A stretch of DNA of 64,000 nt from Carettochelys insculpta (GCF_033958435.1 NC_134160.1:12077001-12141000), one strand, 5' to 3'. Shown: positions 11,158 through 26,300, numbered from the stretch's first letter. The notes: a model not told the origin generated them from the sequence alone. Numbers and translations are program-made.

Positions 11158-11870
11158 GATTGGGGAACTCCTGGCCTGCGATCTGGATCCAGCCCCCCAA
11201 GGTTTGCTGCCATTCCCCCAGCCGAGAGGGGGAACATCAGTGCTGCCTGAAGGCTTTATCGTGCTACTCTGATTGGCTGGAATTCTGGCCAATCAGAGCA
11301 GTGGAGGGCAGTGCCTCGGAGCAGTGTCGGGGAGCACAGAGCCATGTGCATCCCTGGGGTGCTGCATGGGTGAGCTGCACCCATGTCACCCAGACCCTGA
11401 ACCCCTAACAGCACTCCTGCGCTCCCCCTCCCATCCAGATCCCCCAATCCCCAGCCCACTCCTGCACCACTCCCACCCAGATCACCCAGCCCCATCCACT
11501 GCTGCAACCCACTTCTGCCCAGACCCCCACCAATCTCAGGCCCACTTCTGCACCCCTGCCTCCTGCCCAGACCCCACGGCCCAAGCTTGCTTTCTGGCAG
11601 CCTTCTCCCACACTAAACCCCTCATTTCTGGCCCTAACCCAGAGCTCACAGGGACCCACAAAATGTGCTAGCCCTGGCCACCCACCTCCCAGCCTCTGAG
11701 GCTGGCATGTGAGAGCAATGAGAGGGGTGTCTCCTTTTTTTTCTGATTTTCAGCGAGGGACTATATCAGTGAGATGTTTTTTCTGTTTTGGGATATCTTC
11801 TGCACTCCCCACTTGTGTGGCCTCCAACTGATTTTTCTATGTCAGTGGCCCCTGACTCAAAGGCTCCCCA
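11158..11870 (+). repeat. Nonautonomous hAT-like repeat (family A)
   Basis: Starts GGGGAACTCCTGGCCTGCGA and contains a GC-rich body with the phrase CCAATCAGAGCAGTGGAGGG, followed by a C-rich run of repeated CTGCCCAGACCCC-like units. The same composition recurs at about 22.02-22.39 and 35.99-36.42 kb, which identifies it as a dispersed repeat. Class assignment to hAT is inferred from the terminal GGGAACTCCTGGCC-type sequence. Confidence 0.5.
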
Positions 11871-12232
11871 CCCATTTAAGACAGTGCCCCCAAGGAAGAC
11901 CAGAGGAGAGGTGAGTGATGAAGTTAACCCTGGAACTGCAACAAGATGTTCTTGTGCTTAAAGCTGTGGACTAGACTCAAGAGATCTGGGGTCAATTACC
12001 AGCTCTGGTTAAGAAAACCTGTGCAGATGTGGGCATAAAAGTACCCAATTCTACCTCCCTTGCAAATGATGTTATTTATATCCTTGCAGAGTGGGTTTAA
12101 AGTGCAGCCAACAGCGAATGGTGACATTATACACCCCACTTCCCCAGGCAGAAGAGACAAGCTGCAGTCTAGTGGAAAATCAGGCCTTTAAGGCCTCTGG
12201 CTCTAATTAATACTTTTTCCTTTCTCTCAACC

Positions 12233-13634
12233 TTTATTTACAGTTCAAGTGCTATATGTCATAGACTGTTTTCCATGTCCTTTGCAAAACAGGGCCCCAA
12301 TCTGGATTGAGGTGCTGTTCAAAATACCAACAACAAATTCACACTAGTCCTTGCCATTAATAAACAATCTAGATGAATTTAATTTTTTTTCTTTTAATGA
12401 AAAAAAATAAAATAAAAAAAAATAACCACACACCTGCTCCCCTGGGTCTATTTCTGTTGTTACTGTTTTGCTTAATATATTTCAACCAAGCAGACTTCCC
12501 CCAGCCCTCCCAATTCCCCACAATTCAACAGCTGAACTAAAAATAGATTCCCTCCTTCCCTTCCTCACCCCACAGAGAAACAAAAGAGCCCTGCACTAAA
12601 GAAGTGGTGGGGGAGGGGGAACCCAGGCAGTCACAATGCTAAAATAATATGCCAGTTCTAATCCTGCAAATAGATTCGGGGAAAAAGGAAAAGCTCACAC
12701 AGCAACAGGTAGCAACTAGCAAGTAGAGTTTCCAGCATGCAGTGCAAACAGAGGAGGCTCCTGCCCCAAGGAGTCCAGCTCTCCCAGGAAGCAACAGCAC
12801 AATACACTCTTTCTACATCCAGGAGGTCAGTGCTATGGTACAGGGAGGGTTATGTTTTTGCCAAGGGGTTGATTTTTCTCTTTTATGCACAAGGCTTAAG
12901 CAATCAGTGTTTTGCAACAGTGTCCCATGGCAAAGAAACTAACCAGGCCAGTGTGAGAGAAGGCCAGGAAGAAGCAGGGTTTGGGTGGCAGAACCCAAAA
13001 CTGGGAAAAGCAGCTTAACACTTCAGCAGGCATCAGATCTGGAAAGGGGAAAGAAGAGCAAAGCAAAAAAACAAAACAAAACAAAACAAAAAATGGGGAA
13101 GGGACTGTAAGAACATCAGGATTGCTGCTTCCTTGCAAAGGCAAAATACCAGCATAATTGATAATGAGAAGGTGGACAGAATTCCCTTCCCTGGGAAAAA
13201 AATAAAAATGAGGTACCTGTTTCCCCCAAAGCAAATCATCAACCACTTCTAACAGTAAGATCAGCGTTCCAGTTACTGGCCATATTGTCTCTCTAAAATA
13301 AAATAGTCCTAGAAATGACCAGACCTGGGCAAAACCAAGAATATGGACTGTATCATCGTGCACTCTCAGGAAGGAGAGGTGCTCTTCCCTTCTGGTCTGC
13401 AGAATCACTTCTCCTTCCTCCCTGCAGAAACTGTTGTTTTTGTCCAGCACTCCATGGAGATGGAGCCTTTTCTTGGGTCTCTCCAAGTTTCTCCATTTTT
13501 CTCTGGTTTTTTTGTTCTTTTTAAATGGATTGTAAAAGTGAAAGAGATCCATGGAAACTAACAGGATGGCTGTAAAAATAAAAGTTGAAACCAAAAACCC
13601 CAACCCATCCCACCAATGAGATTTGTCTCCTTTG
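12233..13634 (-). other. GMEB1: Putative GMEB1 3'UTR
   Basis: Sequence immediately downstream of the GMEB1 stop codon on the minus strand. A candidate polyadenylation hexamer AATAAA (minus strand) lies at 12238-12233; other A-rich hexamers occur nearer the stop, so the true end is uncertain. A 252-codon open frame on the minus strand (13654-12896) overlaps the stop region but has no recognisable family, uses the AT-rich UTR and is best read as chance. An A-rich tract lies at about 12380-12425. Confidence 0.4.
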
Positions 13635-14338
13635 CTAATCCTCCAAGACAACAATTTCTACATTGTGCACCTGGTGCTGATGGTCCTGAATATCTGTCAC
13701 TACTTTCTCCTCTGTCCTCAGCTCAGTTTCCAGAATCACAGCTTTGCCTTCTGAGTCCTCAGTCTCTGCTTCAGGATCAGGTGCTGGGTCTATCTCTATG
13801 ATGGTCTGTCCATCTTCTGAGGTGCCCTCCACAGCTTGGATGGCAGAGGTCAGGCCAGACTCCATAGCCACCAGTTCCACAGGGTTCACCACTGTGGCCA
13901 CGTTAGCCAGGCCACTGCTGTCCTGCATAGCGGCTGAGCTCAGCAGGGCCAAGCTCGAGGATGGATGGAGAGTCACTGTGTCAGATGAACTGGACTTGGA
14001 GGATGACACCACAGTGGCGTATCGGAAGAGCTGTGAGGATGGCAAGGTGTGGAGAGTCACTGGGCTGGAACCCTGGCTGAGGGTTGCCACTGGAATGTTA
14101 CCCACCGAGAATTGCTGTCCCACAGGTCCAATGGCAATAGGTGAGATGACTGTGAACTGAGGCTGCTGGACAGGGTTAGAAGGACTCAAGACTGTGGCTG
14201 AGGCCGGGCGCTGCAAACGGGGTCTCTTAGGGGGTTTTGGAGCACTCACTGGCATCAGCACCACATTCTGGATTGTCTGAGACTTCATCTTCTGATCTCT
14301 AGCGAGCTTCTTCTGCTCCTCCAGCTGGCGTTCCAGGT
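13635..14338 (-). CDS. GMEB1: GMEB1 terminal coding exon
   Basis: Acceptor CTTCTTGCAG; 704 nt to the stop codon (complement of 13635-13637). It codes for the coiled-coil-like LERQLEEQKKLARDQ, a basic PKPPKRPRLQRP patch that may act as nuclear localisation signal, a Ser/Thr/Val-rich middle, and an acidic C terminus. Confidence 0.96.
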
Positions 14339-17300
14339 CTGCAAGAAGAATGGCAATGCAGCATATTCAGATTAAGTTGGAGTCGCTAGAAACAGAGGGA
14401 GAAACTCAAAGGGGCTCCGTAGAATCAGCAGCATCTAGTGCCACTTATTATTTATTTGCAGAGGGGCATCTCAGATGTCCAGTCACCTGTTTCCCCTCAA
14501 TCTATTTTGGACAAAGCTTTGTTCAATACTGAGGGGGGACAGGATGACTATGACACTGCATCTTCAGCAGTCATTCACATCAGTGCAGACTGCATGCAGA
14601 ACACTGCCTCTCTGATCTGGTAGTTTTTTACCTCCACGAGGCATGTGTAAATGGCTGCATAAGGTGCAATGCAATGGAGAGTTAAAGACCAAGGTTCTTG
14701 GGATTCCCCTCTTGTCTCTCCATTCTGGACCAGTTATCTACCTCCACTTATCAGCTCATGGCCTTATTTTCACTTCCTAGAAGGTGGATGCCATTGTGTG
14801 GAGAGAGTGTGGAAGCAAGTGTTATCTCCTGAGTTTGGCTGGGTACCATCTCGGGGTGGATGACATTCATGAGCTGTTGTAGGAAGTGGGAGTCCCAGGG
14901 CCACTCCCGAAGCTGAGTCTCCAGCACAAACATCGCTCTGATAAGATCTTTGGGAGATAAAACTGAAAATAAGAAGAGGAAGCATGAGCCGGAGCAGAGC
15001 AGATCAGAAGTCCAGCAGGTCAGTATCCTACCCTCGGCAGCAGGTATACCTAAAAGTACACACACCCTAACATGTTGAGTCAACAGCCCATTGCTACAGA
15101 AAGACTTTGGGGATTCCTGCTTGATCCCTAGAATGCATGGAGATTCCCATGCATGTATTACATGACTTAGTAGGCCAATAATTTGACACAGGATAACATC
15201 AATCACATGCTGGCATATGGAACAAAGGCAAATTTAGGTTTTAAATAAAGGAAGCAACATATTGCTTTGAACAAATGCTAAGTCAAACAGGAAAGTGCAT
15301 GAGTCACATCAGCTCTACAGAACTGTGAGGGGATGGCAAGGTTCATTAACACAGAATTTTCCAGGTACTGATCCTACCTGTTAGAGTATAAAGGAACTGC
15401 TCTTCTCCCTGCTCCGTTTGGCTCTTCCTGTTGTCCAAAACTTTCTTGATTGTGTCCATCAGGCCAAAAGTGTGGGCCACATTATTCAGGACTGCAGCAT
15501 CTGCAATGAAACCCCACATGAGTGAGTGCTTAATGTTCCTTTGCTGTTCTGAGCTTCCAGTCAAGGAGCCAAGGAGGCGAGACTTATTTATTATGCCTAA
15601 AATCCTCTAGCACTGCCTAGAAAAAGTTCTTAATTTTTCCAGAGTGCAATTCCAGGAGTGCTGGCTGGGAAGGGCATTCCCAATGATGGAACAAATCTGT
15701 TCATATAAAAATAAATAAAATAAAGGCATGCCACTCAAGCAGCTCTGAATAACTACAAATTAAAGCATCACTTGCATATGCAACTACGTGGTTAGACCGC
15801 CAACCCATAATTTTGCTGCCAATAAACTGGCAGTGTCATTAACGCTCCAGCAACAGCGAAATTTGCACAAGTCTTTCCATTACATCTGACTTTTGGAAAC
15901 TTCCATCTAGCTGCCAAAGAGTGAATTAAAATAAATAAATAAATAAATAAATATTGTGGGCGTAACTAAAAAGAGAATTTGACACATGGAGAAGATTCTC
16001 TGAGTAGGATGGGGCCAAGTCTACTTTCATTTCTCTGACCATAGTCAGGTTCCCAGTAATCTTTTAATATCAACACAGAGGCTTCTAGCTTCCCACCCAC
16101 CTGTGATCTGGAAGGGAGACTGGCTGAGCCTCTGCTGCACACCTTTCAGCACCTCTTCTAGCTCCTTCTGGATGTTGCAAACAACCTCTTCCATCAGCCC
16201 CACATCAGCTATTCCTTTCCAGAACATCAGCGTGTCCTCTGGCACAGGAAGAGGAAGAGACAGGAGGGAGAAGAATTCGACACGTACAAGCATTTGGTAT
16301 TTTCCCACAAGGCTACATTAAAAGTGTTCCAAGAGCAGCGCGCTGTCAAGCAGCAGTAACTTTGGAAGCCGGCTTCTAATCTGGCCATCGGGGTGGACAT
16401 GACATGCAAAAAACAAAAAACAAAAAAAAAAAATGGATCTGGGAAGTAAACATCACTAGTGAGGACTTTCATACAGCTTACGACTTTAAGAGCAGTACTT
16501 CACTACCTCTGCCTGTCTGCACAAGATACAGAGCCTATGGTCTTCACCTGCTGGCCTGGGGAACTCTGCCTAAGCTTCTGGACTGGTATCAGGAGAGCCA
16601 GTGAAGCACCTGTAACAATAGTGCAGGGAGAAAGTGGATGGCTCAGAGAACTGGTGATATGCTACAGAGGGCTTTGCTTCTAGGTCACTAGCTTGATTCC
16701 ACCCATGGCCATTAGAGACTGAACATGACGCTAGTCTGAAGTTGTTCACAAGCCTGTGGAAAATGAGTGGTGGGTCTTTGCCCAGCTTCTGGTAGACCAG
16801 AGTCTATTTCATAAAGAGTCACCATAATATAACAAGCACTAACTAACTTGTTTTGCTCATCTCAGCAGAGATGCCAAAGACTGAATGGGCTTTACAGACC
16901 AACCTCCCCACTCACTTGTGGTGGGCAGGCACCAGGCGTGTTTGCAGAGGAGAAGGGAAACTTGCACTACCGCTGCCTATGTCATACCTGTCCTGGAGGC
17001 TTTAGTCTTCCAGGCTGGAAATCTGGAACCTTTCACCAGCCTTAAATTCACTCAGAAAATCTGGACCGGAGGCAGGGAATAGCCAACAGGCAGCATGCAC
17101 TTACCCGAAATCTCCTCTGTGTCCTTCTTGATGCCTTCCTCTGTGGCCATGGTGACAGCAGCTGTCAGAGCAGAGTTCCATTCAATCCCCTCCTCCATGC
17201 TCTCCTCAGACAATGCGATCTGAGTGATGCTCCCTGCAAAAGGGCCCAGAAGCAGTGAATTCAGTACCACGAATTTCACATGCCAATCAGCAGCTTTATT

Positions 17301-20300
17301 TTCTACTCCCCACATTTTTTTTTCATTCTCAGGCTATTTGTAGCTATAAACTAAACTAGCTAAAAGCAGATATTGTCTATTGTCAGTGGAGCCACATCTA
17401 TAAATACACTAGGGTTTCTGGATGAAAAGTTGCCCACAATCCAAAGAGTTAACCAGAAACCCATCCTGATGTAAAAGGATCAGAAAAAGGAGGTGGGGGA
17501 CAGAAGGAGCAAACTGGTCAGTCATTTCCCTGACTTGTCATGTTGGGGATATAGGACTTGTGATATCAGATCAGAGCATTGCTCTGTCATGACTGGCACC
17601 ACACCATACACACTGGCTGTTACTTCAGACATCAAAGAAAGTAACCTAGTCAATTGCATGATAATGTACAACAGGGAGGAAATCTCCTTCCTAACCTCTG
17701 CACATACAATGAAGTATGAGGTTTGATCATCCTCATTTCAGCATTCATAATTAAACTGCTATGGGTACTACTGAGTCTCCACCCAGAATCTTTCATTCTT
17801 TGACTTTCTAAACAACATTAAATGTAGGAGGACTTTAGTTTTTCATTTTTATTCTAAGCACCAACCTGAAATGGCAACACCAGTACAGAACACAAGCATA
17901 ACATATGTAAATGGTACCAAAAGCTAAAGGTACAAAGTTGCCAAGCACAGTATGTGGAAAACAGGACAAACTGCTACAGCTACAGGTGGAAGTATGCTGC
18001 CAGAGGAAGGAGCTGGAACTAGATCCAGGCTGGCTGCATTTTTAAATGTTGTTTGTTGATATTTCAGAGTAAAAAGACCCATTCAATACTTGTCTGAGCC
18101 ACCAGCAATCCAATATGCTCCTTTTCACGTGGCCCTACAATACACCTGCAAATGGGACATGTCTCAGGAAAACCATTGCAAGCAGGCCTCTCTCAACTGT
18201 TTTTTCATGTGGTGTTCTGAGTTCCACACCCATGTACTTTAGAACAGAGCTTTCCAAGATGTAAGTTACCAGCCATTTTCTATTGGGTCCCAAAGCTGTC
18301 TGTATCCATCACCAGTGCATTGCTGGCTGCGCCCCACCTTGAATCTTACAGTTCATTGCTAGATCCCACTGATCCCCACTCCCACCAGATGCAACAGGAA
18401 ATGTCACCCATCCCAGGAATCTTTAGAAGCACCCTGGGGGCAGATAAAAATAAACTGGGACTGCAGCAGGAGCGAGGTGTGAAGCACTGCACACAGAAAG
18501 CAGAGACAATAGGACTGTCTCAGCGAGCAAGAGACAGGAAAGAGGAGGGGAGTGCTACAGAACCAGACATGGCATTTCTAGTTGTCGTTCTGTCCCCTAC
18601 CATCAGCTGATGTGGGAGTCTGCACCACACTTGTCTGTTGCCCCGGCACTGGTGCTCTGGCACTGCTGATCAGGAGATCAAATTTGGTGCTTCGACAGGT
18701 GTTGGTGCAAACCTTGTCGTGCTGGTAAAAGTCAATTTGCCCAGAGTCCATCATCTTCCTGTGCATACAAATGGGGAGAGAACCATGCAAAAAACTCAGC
18801 TTGGCTTTCAGCCTGAAGAAACTGAAAGGTCAGAGGTACAATAATGACAATATGGGAAGAAAGCAGAACAAAAGACCCATCATTCTGCTATGAGTCCCCC
18901 AGAAAGATCTTCACTATAAAACAGTGACCCTCATGTCTCCATTCCCCAACTCTGTATACATGGTTCTGGCCCCGTGACAATGACTTTATACCCCATCAAA
19001 TACCATGCTATACTCCCTGTATATGTTCGCCTCAGTCTCTGGGACACAAGGTGAAATCCTGGTGCCAGCGAAGTGTATCACAGAACTCCCACTGACTTCA
19101 ACAAGGCCAGAATTTCACCCCAAAGGTCCTGCAGGCTGCTGCCCCCCACATTATAAGGGAGCTGCTGTTCCATCCACTTTCTCTTGATAAGAGATTTAAC
19201 TGGCATGTATTGAAGACACAGAGGCAGATGAAATGCCTGCACGTGATTCTGTCACTGCACTGAGGACGTGCTGAATTGGTCGCAACGGTGAGCAGTCGTA
19301 CCGCAACATGATTCCTCCAAGGCGAATGGCTCTCTTCCAATCCTTTAGGGTAGACTTGCCAGCCAGGTGAACAAAGTGCTTAGGGCTGATCAACTGGTCA
19401 TTAAACTAAAAAACAACAACAAAAAAGAATTCAGACAGGCAGGACAGATCAACGAAACTAGGGATATTTTTTACATTAGACTGAGGTGAACAATCTTTTT
19501 ATGTTGGGCCCCACTTTTCATCCCTGCAATTAGCAGCCCTCTCTACCCACCTGTCTAATGTAATCCAAACCGATGAAAATTTCATTTATGTTCGTATGAG
19601 AAAAAAACAAACCCCTCTTAGCACATGTAAGAGAGTAAGTCTGTAGAATGTAAAAACTTTATTAACTGGTGTCTAAATGTGTCTTAATTGGTGTCTAAAA
19701 CAGTAACATATGTCAACATTTTTAATGAGATGAATGAGCCTGAGACCCAGCAGTCAATTGTGCTGTGCCCGGTGGCCTGTCCCCCACTTTGCTCACCCCT
19801 GCATTAGAACACTCCACAACTAGAGTCCTTTCATCCGTTCTTCTAGCCCTATATCCTGTCTCTAACAGTAGCTGCCATTGAAGTAGACTGCTACCTCCCC
19901 AAAACACACTTAACCAACAGTTCAACAGTTTCTTTCTGAACCTCTTCCAGGAAAACATTTCACTCCCTGAAGCATGTGATTGGGTACAAACGTAGAAAAC
20001 AATCCAGCACTTTCACGAGGATCTACTATGACTTTTCAGCAGGTGGACCAAGCAGATCAAGCCCAGAGCACTTTCCCTAGCACTTGTCAAAGTTAAAGGT
20101 AGTTTTACAGTCCATGAATAAAATTCCTACCATAAGAGATGCAATTGCCTTTGAAGTCAGTGGTAGTTGTTCCCAGTTACCCAGACTGACAGATTCCATG
20201 GCCAAATGGACCAATGTGATTCTCTAGTCTGACTTCCTGTCTAACACAGGCCAGAGAACTTCCCCAAAATAATTCCTAAAGCAGAGCTTTTACAGAAACA

Positions 20301-23300
20301 GCCAATCTCAATTATACAAAAAATGACAGTGATGAAGAATTCAACACCACCTTTGGTAAATTGTTCCAATGGCTAATTACCCTCACTGTTAAAAATATAC
20401 ACTGTATTTCCATTGTGCACTTGTCAAGTTTTAATTTCCAGCTAGTGAATCGTGTTATGCCTTTTACTGCTAGATTGAACAACGTAACTTTTCATACCAC
20501 AATCAGAGGATGTTAGTCATATTCTGCACTGAGATATACATTGGGCTAACACAATGACTTTTCTGGTTGCGTGCAACAAAGAATTTGGTTGGGCATCAGT
20601 GTTCCCTGTAAACTGTGCACTTGTTCAGTCACAGAGAAAAGATTCAGATGCCACCCAGCTGATTAGCAGCGTGGCTACAGGTAAAGTTTTTTGTTTTTGC
20701 TGGTGATGCACATTTTTACATGCTTTGGTACACCTAAAAATGTATTCCTCACATAGATGAAAAAGATAAGAGGGAAGATTGTTTGGCATATGCTGTACAG
20801 TAAATAAGGCTTGTCTCTGCTCCCACTGAACTGAAGGTGCTAACATTTAATTCAATGAAGCAGCACTGGGTTTATAAATAACAATATGTTTGAGATAAGC
20901 TACAACCAAAGTTTCATAAACAAACTTCAGAGGCAGATATAGATTTAGATCTGAGTTTGCAAAAGAAAAGGCTCTCTGCAAGGGCCTGTATCAGAACAAC
21001 CCAAAACACCTGGAACTTTGGAAAAGTGTAAACCCCATTTATATTTGAATCTACCTGTAATAAAGATCCAAATCAACTTGGATCTGGATTCAGACTTTGA
21101 AATCAGGGAACTGGCCTCTTTTTAAGGTATCCAGCATACAAATTAAAACACTAAAATGATTAGGGTAAATAAAACCTGATTTATTTATTTGTTTATTTTA
21201 CTTTTTCTACCAAATTCTGTTAATTACTTTGTCCTCCTAGATATAACGTGATGAGTGCTTCAAATGGATTTTTTACAAAATTATCCTTTTCGCCACCCTT
21301 AAATCATACTTCTAATCCTTTAACTCCCTTAATTAAGCATATGGCAGTTTAAAGTGATGCATACACCTCATTTACACTAAGCTGAATTAGTCCTGTGTAC
21401 CAAATGACACTGCACCATCCATTTGTTACGAGCCTTTTGGTTGGGAAACACCATCAACTTCACCTCTCCACCCACCAATAACTGAGACCAGCCATTCGGG
21501 GGAAAAAAAAAAAAAATCAAGCAATAAATCATTCAAGCCACAAAGTGTACATCAGCTGCAGGACCCGCAGAGCTCTGCACTTAGTGTTTCTGGCCTGCTC
21601 CATTTGCTTGAACAGACAGAAGAGCACTCTGGCATTAGCCTCAATGGCTCAGCTGTTAGCTTATCACATTGTGAGCTAAGGAGCATGAGAACAGGGCTCC
21701 TTTTCCCCACCTAGCACGTCAGGAATGTCATAGAGGAGCATGTGCTACTTCAGGAACATTCACCAATGACAGGTGTGACCTTAAGACCCCCTCCAATATT
21801 CAGTGTCAAAGGATCCACTGTTCAAGAACAGCAGCTCCTATCAGACCTAACAACCGTGCTCTACCTAAGGCACTCCTGTCATAGTGTCTATTCAAAAAGG
21901 GACACGTGAAGCCTCTAATGAAAGCATATGAAGTACTGATCCCCATAAGCACGGTGAGATGTATGTATGCAATATATTTAAGGGGCTGCGTTCATGCACC
22001 TAAAATATGTTTTAGAGCAGGGATGGCAAACCTAGTGCCCATGGGCCAGATCTGGCACCCGGCTTGCCTGAACCTGTCCCATGAGGCTCAGCTTTCTCCC
22101 CGGCAGCTGGGAGTCTGTGCTGGCACTCTGGCTATGGCGGTGGGGGAGCCCCGAGCCTCGTGGGCCAGATCCAGGAAAGCCAAGGCTGGATCTAGTCTGT
22201 GGGCTCTGCCTGGCAGAAGGATGAAGTGGTTCTGTGTTCTGCATTCCTCAGCCCCTATCTGGGGGAATGGCAATGCAGAGAAGTGCTGGCCTGGAGGCTG
22301 TTCCTCTGCTGCTCCCATTGGCTGCAATTCCTGCACCCTCCCTCCTGCCCAGGCTCCAAATGCTCACCCCCAACGTGCTCCTAGGAAAGGTAACCATTAA
22401 CAAGTGCAGGCCCAGGCTGTGTATTATTGTTTTGCTTCATATGTAACTATTTCTGTTTGCACTATCGTTCCTCACAGTCTCTTAAATCTTAGCCTTTGAC
22501 AATACACTGGACTGTTTTCCCTATAATATATCTGAGTGTTGTGATGTTATATTGTGGATGGCATTCAGCTGAGAGAAGCGAATTGGTGAAAACCATGGTC
22601 CTTTGAGGAGAGCTTATCAACGAATTATTAAAGACCTACAACCTATTCTTAATCAGGATGCTACACTCCAGAAGGCCCTGGGTGACATGCCTGTTCTCTC
22701 CTACAGACAACCTCCCAACCTCATGAGGATCCTCACTAACAGCCACAGTCTATACCCCAGGAACACGAGTCCTGGAACCCTTCCCTGCAACAAAGTCCGC
22801 TGCCAGCTTTGTCCACATATCTGCTCTGGAAATACCATCACTGGACCTAACCACGTTACTCACAGAATCACGGGCACTTTCTCATGCTCCTCTACTAGCA
22901 TCATATATGCCATCATGTGCCAACAATGCCCAGATGCTTTGTATATTGGACAGACTTCTAACTCCCTTAGACAAAGGGTCAACGGGCACAAAACAGACAT
23001 CAAAACACTCCAGATCCACAAACCAGTTAGTCAACATTTTAATGGAATGGGGCATTCTGTCAATGACCTAAAGGTATGTGTGTTACTGAAGAGGAATTAT
23101 CGCACCGTTTTGGAAAGAGAAGCGGCCGAGCTGGCTTTTATATTCAAATTCGGCACATTAACACATGGTTTAAATCGTGATGGGAACTTTCTGAGTCACT
23201 AAAGGGGCTTGTCTGCATACTTGGCTCAATCTAATTCTTGACCTTTCCCCCTGCCCCTCCACCCACTGATTTGCTCACCTTGATTTTCTTTTTCTGATTT

Positions 23301-26300
23301 GTCCTCCTTGCTTACTGTTTTTGGTTCTCTGTGTCTTACATATTGAGTCTGTTCTGGTCTGGCTATGGTCTGAAGAAGTGGGTCTGTCCCACGAAAGCTC
23401 ACCTAATAAACTATTTTGCTAGTCTTTAAAGTGCTACTTGACTGCTTTTTGTTTTGACAGGTATTTTCTGTGAGCATTCAGAGACAAGGCTCAGGTACAC
23501 CCATTGTTAATCTGCAAGACAAAGTGAGGGCCGGCAGAGCCCTGAGGGGAATATTTGGGTGGCTAACAAGCTGCTGGTGTCAATGAGTTCACTCCCAGTT
23601 AAGCATCACCAAGTCAGTCACTTACACACAGTCCTGAGCAACCTGGAAAACCACCATAACATGGCTCCAAGGAAAGTTGAGGGAAGAAAAGAAAGACAAA
23701 GCGGGACTTTAAATAGAGATTGAGGACAGCTCAGAAAAAATGAGGGTGCTGAGAATGCTCTACTCATCTGAATTGGCTCCTAGCCTTGCCTCTCACAGTG
23801 ACAAAATCCACTCCCATGTTTGTGGCCCTGAATGCTGCCACAGCAAATTTAACAAACCCCTGTGTAAAGACTCAGATGAAATTGAGAAAGAAAAATACAC
23901 TGGAAGAAAGAAGATAACCTGCCACAGTCCCATCTTCAGTGAGCATAGAGGGGAAGTGGCAAAGGAGATTGGGCTACTCTATAGGAAACAAGTTACCTTG
24001 ACACACTTAACGTTAATTCCTGGACAGACAAACTTCTTCCAGAGGAGTATTGCTTTGCTCTCCCCACAGGTGATGGGGTAGGCAATCTCAATTTCCTCGT
24101 TGGTTTCAATGGTGCTGGGATCTGCAGGCAGAAGCATGGATAACATGAGATTTTCCTTAATGAGAGTCAAACCCCAAAGGCAGAGGTGGGACCCTCCAGC
24201 AAGTAGGACACTCCTTAATTCAACAATATGCCTCCTACACCTCCCAGCCCCATAAAGCCTATGCAGCTAGTGGATCCATTCTCTTGCAGAAGGGGACTTA
24301 CTTCTAAATGCCAACACCCAAAGACAAATGTAGAGATTAGTAGAATCTGTCTGAAGTGGTCCCCAACAGTATCAAAATCCCCCCAATGCAAGCACTGAGA
24401 CAAGTCACCAGCAGGTCAGGAAGTAGCATCACATCCTGCCATGTGGGGAACTCAGTTTTTAAATATAAGATAGAAGATAATGTTCTGCTCTAGTATCTAG
24501 GCAGTGGTTCTCTGCTCCAAAAACCTGCTCCCAGCAGGTGCTGATCTTCTACTGACATTGACAGGAGGTCCATACAGAATACTAGAGTTATGATCCACTG
24601 TGTGATTCTGAGGAGAGAACTTTCCCCTTTGGCTCTTGCTCCTTGGGCTGGCAGGAAGCACTGCAGAGCTTGCATGCTCACCTCATTATATTTAATCTAA
24701 ATCCTTATCGTGTATCATTCCATATAAAACTAGAAGCCAACAGTTCGACAGGGACTGCCACAGATGCTCAGATAGTTCCTGCTGGGATTCTCTGCTCACA
24801 TAAACACTGTACAACTGCCTTTCTGGCATACATACACCAAAAAGGCCTAAAAAGGCAAATTCTTGGCTCTGCTGCAGTCAATGCAAGTTTTGCAATTGAC
24901 TACCGTGGAATAAGGTTACCCCCTGTCCCCACGCTGGTATCCAGACTCCAACACTAGTGATCCAGGTTGAAACACCCCAAGACAATGCACTCCACATCCT
25001 GGACAATAGCAGGGGAAACAACATCCCCAAATGCTTATCCCAGCAGCAAGAGAAACCCAACATATTGAAGGTGCAAACCCAACCATAAATAATTCTGCAG
25101 GAGATGTGTTTCTGCCTATGTCAAATAGCAACTTACCAATCCCTTCTTCTAGCTTGTGTATGGTATGTGTTTCTACAGCCACTACAGCGGCACTGGTCTC
25201 AGAGCCCTCTTCATAAATCCTGTTGTAAAAGTGTCCATCGATAAACAAACTATATAAATCACGGAAAAATTAAGATTCATATCACAGGGTTAAAAACTCA
25301 TTTCATTTTTTATTACCTGTCCCGTAGGGACAAAATCTTTTGTTTTCAAACTTTTTTGGGCAGTGGGGTGGGGAAGGGGCAGGAATAGGGAAGGGGATGG
25401 GACTTGAATAGAAAACAAAGTCAACAGGGACTGAAACATGCACAGCTGTTACCAACACTATATTCCCTGCCCTCACACTGCTCTACCAGTAAGAATGTAA
25501 ATTCTCTGATTTACATTTACGCTGTCCCTTTGCTTACAATATCAGACAGGCACATACAGCACAGTGCATCCCTGTTTAACTTCCTTGAGATTGAAAGATT
25601 CAGTTGCCATATGTATAGCAAAAGGGTGGAACTACCTGTGTAAATCCCCACTCTGTATGCTATGATTTCTATGCATGTAAAATCCCAGTTCGTGTTGCAC
25701 AAATGTTTTTTTGCACTGTAGTTGAGTAAAAGACTTGTACCTGGTGGAAGCCATCTGTCACTAGGCAGAGATTGCCAGTGTAGGGTACGATAATACACTG
25801 CCCTCTAGTGCAGCTGCCATTATTTAACACCCTGCTTTTATTATATTTCACAGTAGGAAAGGCCCAAAGCAAGCACAGATGTTTGTGTATGTGTATAGGT
25901 AAATACATTATCACACAAATGGGGGTTTTCATGTGATCAACTGCTTTTATTATGCCCCTTTACCTGCCCACCTGCACTCAGCCTATTAATCTCCCCAGGT
26001 GTTGTTTTAACATTCTAAGTTCTGAACAGCCATTGAAAACAGTCCAAAAACCTATCAGGGAATGTGGAATTCCCCTGTTCTGTTATTACACTGGCACAAA
26101 GCTCAGATACCATAGTGTTGGGCCTAGCATGTGACCCCAAATACAACAAACTAAACAGAAAAAGCGGTAATTTAGTCCTTGAAAGATAAGTTTAAGGTCT
26201 AATATCTCACGACCAATTGGGACTAGAAGCAGAGGTATTACAATTTTTTTCTTTTAAAACACAAATCTGTGGAATTCACAGCTATGAGACACTGAGAATC

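Noticed and set aside
12896..13654. A 252-codon minus-strand open frame overlapping the GMEB1 stop codon
   Set aside because: Lies in the presumed 3'UTR, overlaps the terminal exon in another frame, composition is F/L-rich without family signature.
13744..14160. A 138-codon plus-strand open frame
   Set aside because: Exact antisense shadow of the GMEB1 terminal coding exon.
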